A DNA stretch of 9,747 nt from contig JAUVKA010000119.1 in NCBI GenBank assembly GCA_030592205.1, positions 1 to 9,747 on the forward strand. Direction: 5' to 3'. Shown piece after piece: positions 7,351 to 9,747 of this stretch. The translations under genes were made by a program, and so were the position numbers. Origin of the DNA: Bacteroidota bacterium. GTDB taxonomy: Bacteria; Bacteroidota; Bacteroidia; Bacteroidales; UBA12481. The notes under the pieces were generated by a model. It searched no databases. It saw nothing but the letters and a program-made list of their open reading frames with translations, and was not told the origin of the DNA. Within the stretch, counting starts at the first letter, position 1; the number at the start of each line of letters is the position of its first letter.

Positions 7351-7383
7351 GAGACGGATCATGATCCGTCTCTACTTTTTTTT
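7351..7383 (+). terminator. Rho-independent terminator after the propeller gene
   Basis: GAGACGGATCA at 7351-7361 is followed directly by its exact reverse complement ending at 7372, giving a 22-bp perfect palindrome; one further A-T pair extends it. After TAC comes a run of eight T (7376-7383) on the plus strand. In the minus direction there is no comparable T-run, so it should serve the 5719-7313 transcript. With no unpaired loop, a few central pairs must open to form the hairpin. Confidence 0.85.
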
Positions 7384-7445
7384 GGAAGATTATTTCAACA
7401 AGTTCGAATATCGGGAGAGTCTTACCTCTGCTCTCTGCCTTCGGT

Positions 7446-7464
7446 CCCTGAGCTTGTCGTAGGG
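7446..7464. repeat. imperfect palindromic short element (CCCTGAGCTTGTCGTAGGG)
   Basis: This 19-bp imperfect inverted repeat is of the CCCTGAGC...AGGG type that I recognise as a recurrent intergenic motif in several environmental genomes. It lies in the gap between the propeller gene terminator and the RND gene end. On its own it is too weak to be called a terminator for either strand. Confidence 0.4.
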
Positions 7465-7522
7465 CTGCCTTCTGCCTTATAGCCTACTTATAGCCTTATC
7501 ACCTATGACTAAGCCTTTTACT

Positions 7523-7550
7523 TAAGCCACAAGCCCTAAGCCTTAAGCCT
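7523..7550. repeat. four AAGCC-core heptamers overlapping the RND stop codon
   Basis: TAAGCCA, CAAGCCC, TAAGCCT and TAAGCCT are contiguous at 7523-7550. Looser GCC-phased copies (TCTGCCT, TATAGCC and similar) extend left to about 7467. The RND stop (7538-7536, TAG on the minus strand) lies across units two and three, so the last residues of that protein are encoded by repeat sequence. The family is the same as the heptamers at 3531-3551. Confidence 0.75.
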
Positions 7551-9747
7551 TTTTTTGCGATAAATCGCCCAATAAGCCAGTGGAATAAAGTACAAACTCA
7601 CAAAGGTTCCGATAGTCATCCCTCCGATTACAGCTAGTGCCAGTGGTCGTTGCAACTCGGCTCCAAGACCTTTGAAAAAGAGAAATGGGGTTAAAGCAAG
7701 AATAGTGGTCAAGCTCGTCATTAGAATTGGCTTCAATCTCCTTCGACCTCCTGTTTTAATAGCTTCCAGAACACTTTCACCACTCCACCTCGCCCGATTG
7801 ATGGTATCAATCTTGAGTATGGAGTCATTTATTATAATTCCGCTCATAACGATTATTCCGATGGCTGACATGATATTGAGAGATTCATCAAAGAGATAGA
7901 GCAGGAAAAAAGCACCGGCAATGTCAATGGGTAACTCCAGTAATACAATCAGCGGCTGGAGAAAAGACTCAAACTGAGCTGCCAGAATAAAATAAAGCAG
8001 CATAATGGATATCAGCAGAACAAGCCCCATTTCACGCATTAGCTCCTTTTGGGAGAAAAAAGTACCTGAGAAAATCGCCTCCAACTGTCCGGAACTTTTG
8101 CATCGATCCCGTATTTTATCTATTGCTGATTTATGATTCCCATCCAGGTTTCGAAGAACCAATGGCACGTATTCACCTTCTTTGCCGGCTTTTATACTTT
8201 TATAATTCTGCTCTTTAGAAATCCTGACCAGGGATGAAAGGGGCATCTCTTCGCCCTCCTTATTTTTAATAAGTGTTTCCTGAATGATACTCAAAACTGT
8301 TCTTTGATTCTCGCCCATCATAATCGGGATAAATCTCTGATAGGTTTTCAATAATCCGATTTGCCTCTGGTTGAACGCAGAACGAAGTTGGTTGTACACC
8401 GAAGAGAAATCAATATTATATAACAAAAGCAATTCCGGATCAACCTCAATAACCAGCTGATCCTCAACTGGAATTGATTCGAATAAAAGATTATCCTGAT
8501 TTTCTGATTTCTCGATAAAATCATATAAGATACCTAATTGCGGAACCTGCTTGGAACGAAGATCCGAAAGCTGAGCAACAATTTCAGGTTTATTTTCTGA
8601 GAATATTGCTTCGAAAATATTCTCCGGAGGTCTGAAGCTTGCACTTGCCAGTGGATAGTTCTTATCTATCCAGCTCTGAACTTCTTCCCTCATTCTTTGA
8701 ATTGCATCTGAATCAATAGTGCTAAGGTATATTTCGGCCTCTGAAGCCGTTTGGTCGACATCCCTGTTTAGAAAGAAGTCCTTTTTACCGGCCAGGACTG
8801 AGTACTGTATCAAGGTATCATTCAGAGAGAGTACCATTGCCTGGACCCTTTCGGCATTTTCATTTACATGTACCGGCTCATTCCAATCGAGGTGAACTAT
8901 CGTTTCCGATTCGCTTATCTCGGGCAACTGCCTTACATCCAAATAATTGATCAATACTACACCACCGAGGATACACAGAACGAATAATATCCCATAAAGA
9001 GCTTTATATCGAAAAACATGATTAAACCCTTTCTCATATGCCCCTTCATAGTTAATCCTATTGATTTTACTCAGAAATTTATTTGCTCCTACCTGTTTGT
9101 TACGCATATAGAAAAGGCGGAATAGCATTGGCAATAATGTAATGGCCACCAGGAAAGAGACAATTAAGCCTGTGGTAACGGCCACTGCCTGATCAAAGAA
9201 TAAGGCTCCTGAAATACCACTCAGGAAAATCAGAGGTAGAAATACAGCACTGGTCGTGAGCGCTGAAGAAATTAATGGCCTGATAACTTCGTTCGTACCC
9301 AGAATGCATGCCGCTGATAGTTTCTCTCCTTTTTCTATATACTGATTGATGTTATCGATCACAATAATCGAATTATCAATCATCATCCCTACAGCAAGAA
9401 CCAAGCCCGATAAGGAGATTATGTTTATGCTTATTCCTGTCAAGTAGAAAACCAGAAAACAAACCAGTAATGAAACCGGAATGCTAAATGCAATTAGCAG
9501 GGGTGAGCGAAAATCCTTAAGAAACAGAAACATTATCAGAATTGCCAACACTGCTCCAAACAGCAGGCTCTGCCCCAGGTTATTTATGGAAACCTCAAGT
9601 ATCCTGGTTTGGTCTTTCTCAAGTTCAAAATCCAGATCAGGATAATTTTTCCTGTAGTTCTTTAACAAGCCATCCAACTCCAGCTTCAGGTCTTCCATCC
9701 TTGCATCTGCCTGCTTTATTATAGCCAGGCATATACCTTCCTTAGCA
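7536..9747 (-). CDS. RND-family efflux permease, C-terminal two thirds
   Basis: The frame is open from the right edge, so about 300 N-terminal residues are outside; the ATG at 9698 is internal and not the start. The 736 visible residues begin at the end of the first porter domain. They continue with transmembrane helices 2-6, a second periplasmic domain (about window residues 270-565), the last membrane helices and a basic tail, as in AcrB/CzcA-type proton-driven pumps of the inner membrane. Counting from the ATG at 9698, landmarks are the helix-4 motif GMMIDNSIIVID (104-115) with Asp108, AAQFESFLQPL (573-583), GIIINDSILKID (620-631) and RRRLKPILMTSLTTILALTP (652-671). Asp-Asn replaces the Asp-Asp pair of AcrB, and the helix-10 lysine position appears to be Asn. 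The substrate is unknown. Membrane-fusion and outer-membrane partners are not in view and may lie to the right. Confidence 0.93.
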   Translation of the reverse strand, partial: AKEGICLAIIKQADARMEDLKLELDGLLKNYRKNYPDLDFELEKDQTRILEVSINNLGQSLLFGAVLAILIMFLFLKDFRSPLLIAFSIPVSLLVCFLVFYLTGISINIISLSGLVLAVGMMIDNSIIVIDNINQYIEKGEKLSAACILGTNEVIRPLISSALTTSAVFLPLIFLSGISGALFFDQAVAVTTGLIVSFLVAITLLPMLFRLFYMRNKQVGANKFLSKINRINYEGAYEKGFNHVFRYKALYGILFVLCILGGVVLINYLDVRQLPEISESETIVHLDWNEPVHVNENAERVQAMVLSLNDTLIQYSVLAGKKDFFLNRDVDQTASEAEIYLSTIDSDAIQRMREEVQSWIDKNYPLASASFRPPENIFEAIFSENKPEIVAQLSDLRSKQVPQLGILYDFIEKSENQDNLLFESIPVEDQLVIEVDPELLLLYNIDFSSVYNQLRSAFNQRQIGLLKTYQRFIPIMMGENQRTVLSIIQETLIKNKEGEEMPLSSLVRISKEQNYKSIKAGKEGEYVPLVLRNLDGNHKSAIDKIRDRCKSSGQLEAIFSGTFFSQKELMREMGLVLLISIMLLYFILAAQFESFLQPLIVLLELPIDIAGAFFLLYLFDESLNIMSAIGIIVMSGIIINDSILKIDTINRARWSGESVLEAIKTGGRRRLKPILMTSLTTILALTPFLFFKGLGAELQRPLALAVIGGMTIGTFVSLYFIPLAYWAIYRKKRLKA

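Noticed and set aside
9696..9698. ATG at 9698 as the start of a 720-residue RND protein
   Set aside because: The frame continues open to the edge with RND-like residues (KEGICLAIIKQADAR) upstream, and a protein starting there would lack helix 1 and the first porter domain.
9542..9724. Plus-strand frame of 60 residues at the right edge
   Set aside because: It is antisense to the RND gene, which stays open to the window edge.

Overview
The window looks like a chromosomal segment of a Bacteroidota bacterium, probably of the Bacteroidales/Marinilabiliales type. The reasons are a secreted protein with a C-terminal type IX secretion sorting domain, a six-bladed beta-propeller lipoprotein beside a small cysteine-bearing exported protein, an Omp85-type outer-membrane protein, a TAnnTTTG-like promoter box, AT-rich leaders without clear Shine-Dalgarno sequences, and a short form of MoaA of the kind I associate with this phylum. 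No phage, transposase, rRNA, tRNA or CRISPR was seen.

Layout. Positions 1-1429 (minus) hold the N-terminal part of an Omp85/BamA/TamA-like protein that runs off the left edge. It is divergent from a lamin-tail-domain protein exported by the type IX system (1607-2458, plus). The 177-bp space between them carries a perfect 14-bp palindrome. Positions 5523-2455 (minus) form a molybdenum-cofactor cluster in the order moeA, moaA, moaC, mogA. The pairs moeA/moaA and moaC/mogA overlap by 17 and 14 bp. The moaA-moaC gap is filled with 7-bp tandem repeats. Divergent from moeA is a two-gene plus-strand unit, a small six-cysteine secreted protein (5719-6093) and a propeller lipoprotein (6156-7313), closed by a perfect-stem terminator (7351-7383). 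Positions 7536-9747 (minus) hold the C-terminal two thirds of an RND efflux permease that enters from the right edge. A second 7-bp repeat group overlaps its stop codon.

How the genes work together. MoaA and MoaC convert GTP to cyclic pyranopterin monophosphate. MogA adenylylates molybdopterin and MoeA inserts molybdate. The molybdopterin synthase subunits (MoaD/MoaE) and MoeB are not in the window and must be elsewhere. The other genes are envelope or export functions with no visible link to molybdenum.

The least explained items are the small cysteine protein/propeller pair, the heptamer repeats placed at the 3' ends of minus-strand genes, and the short MoaA. No gene-free stretch exceeds 300 bp.
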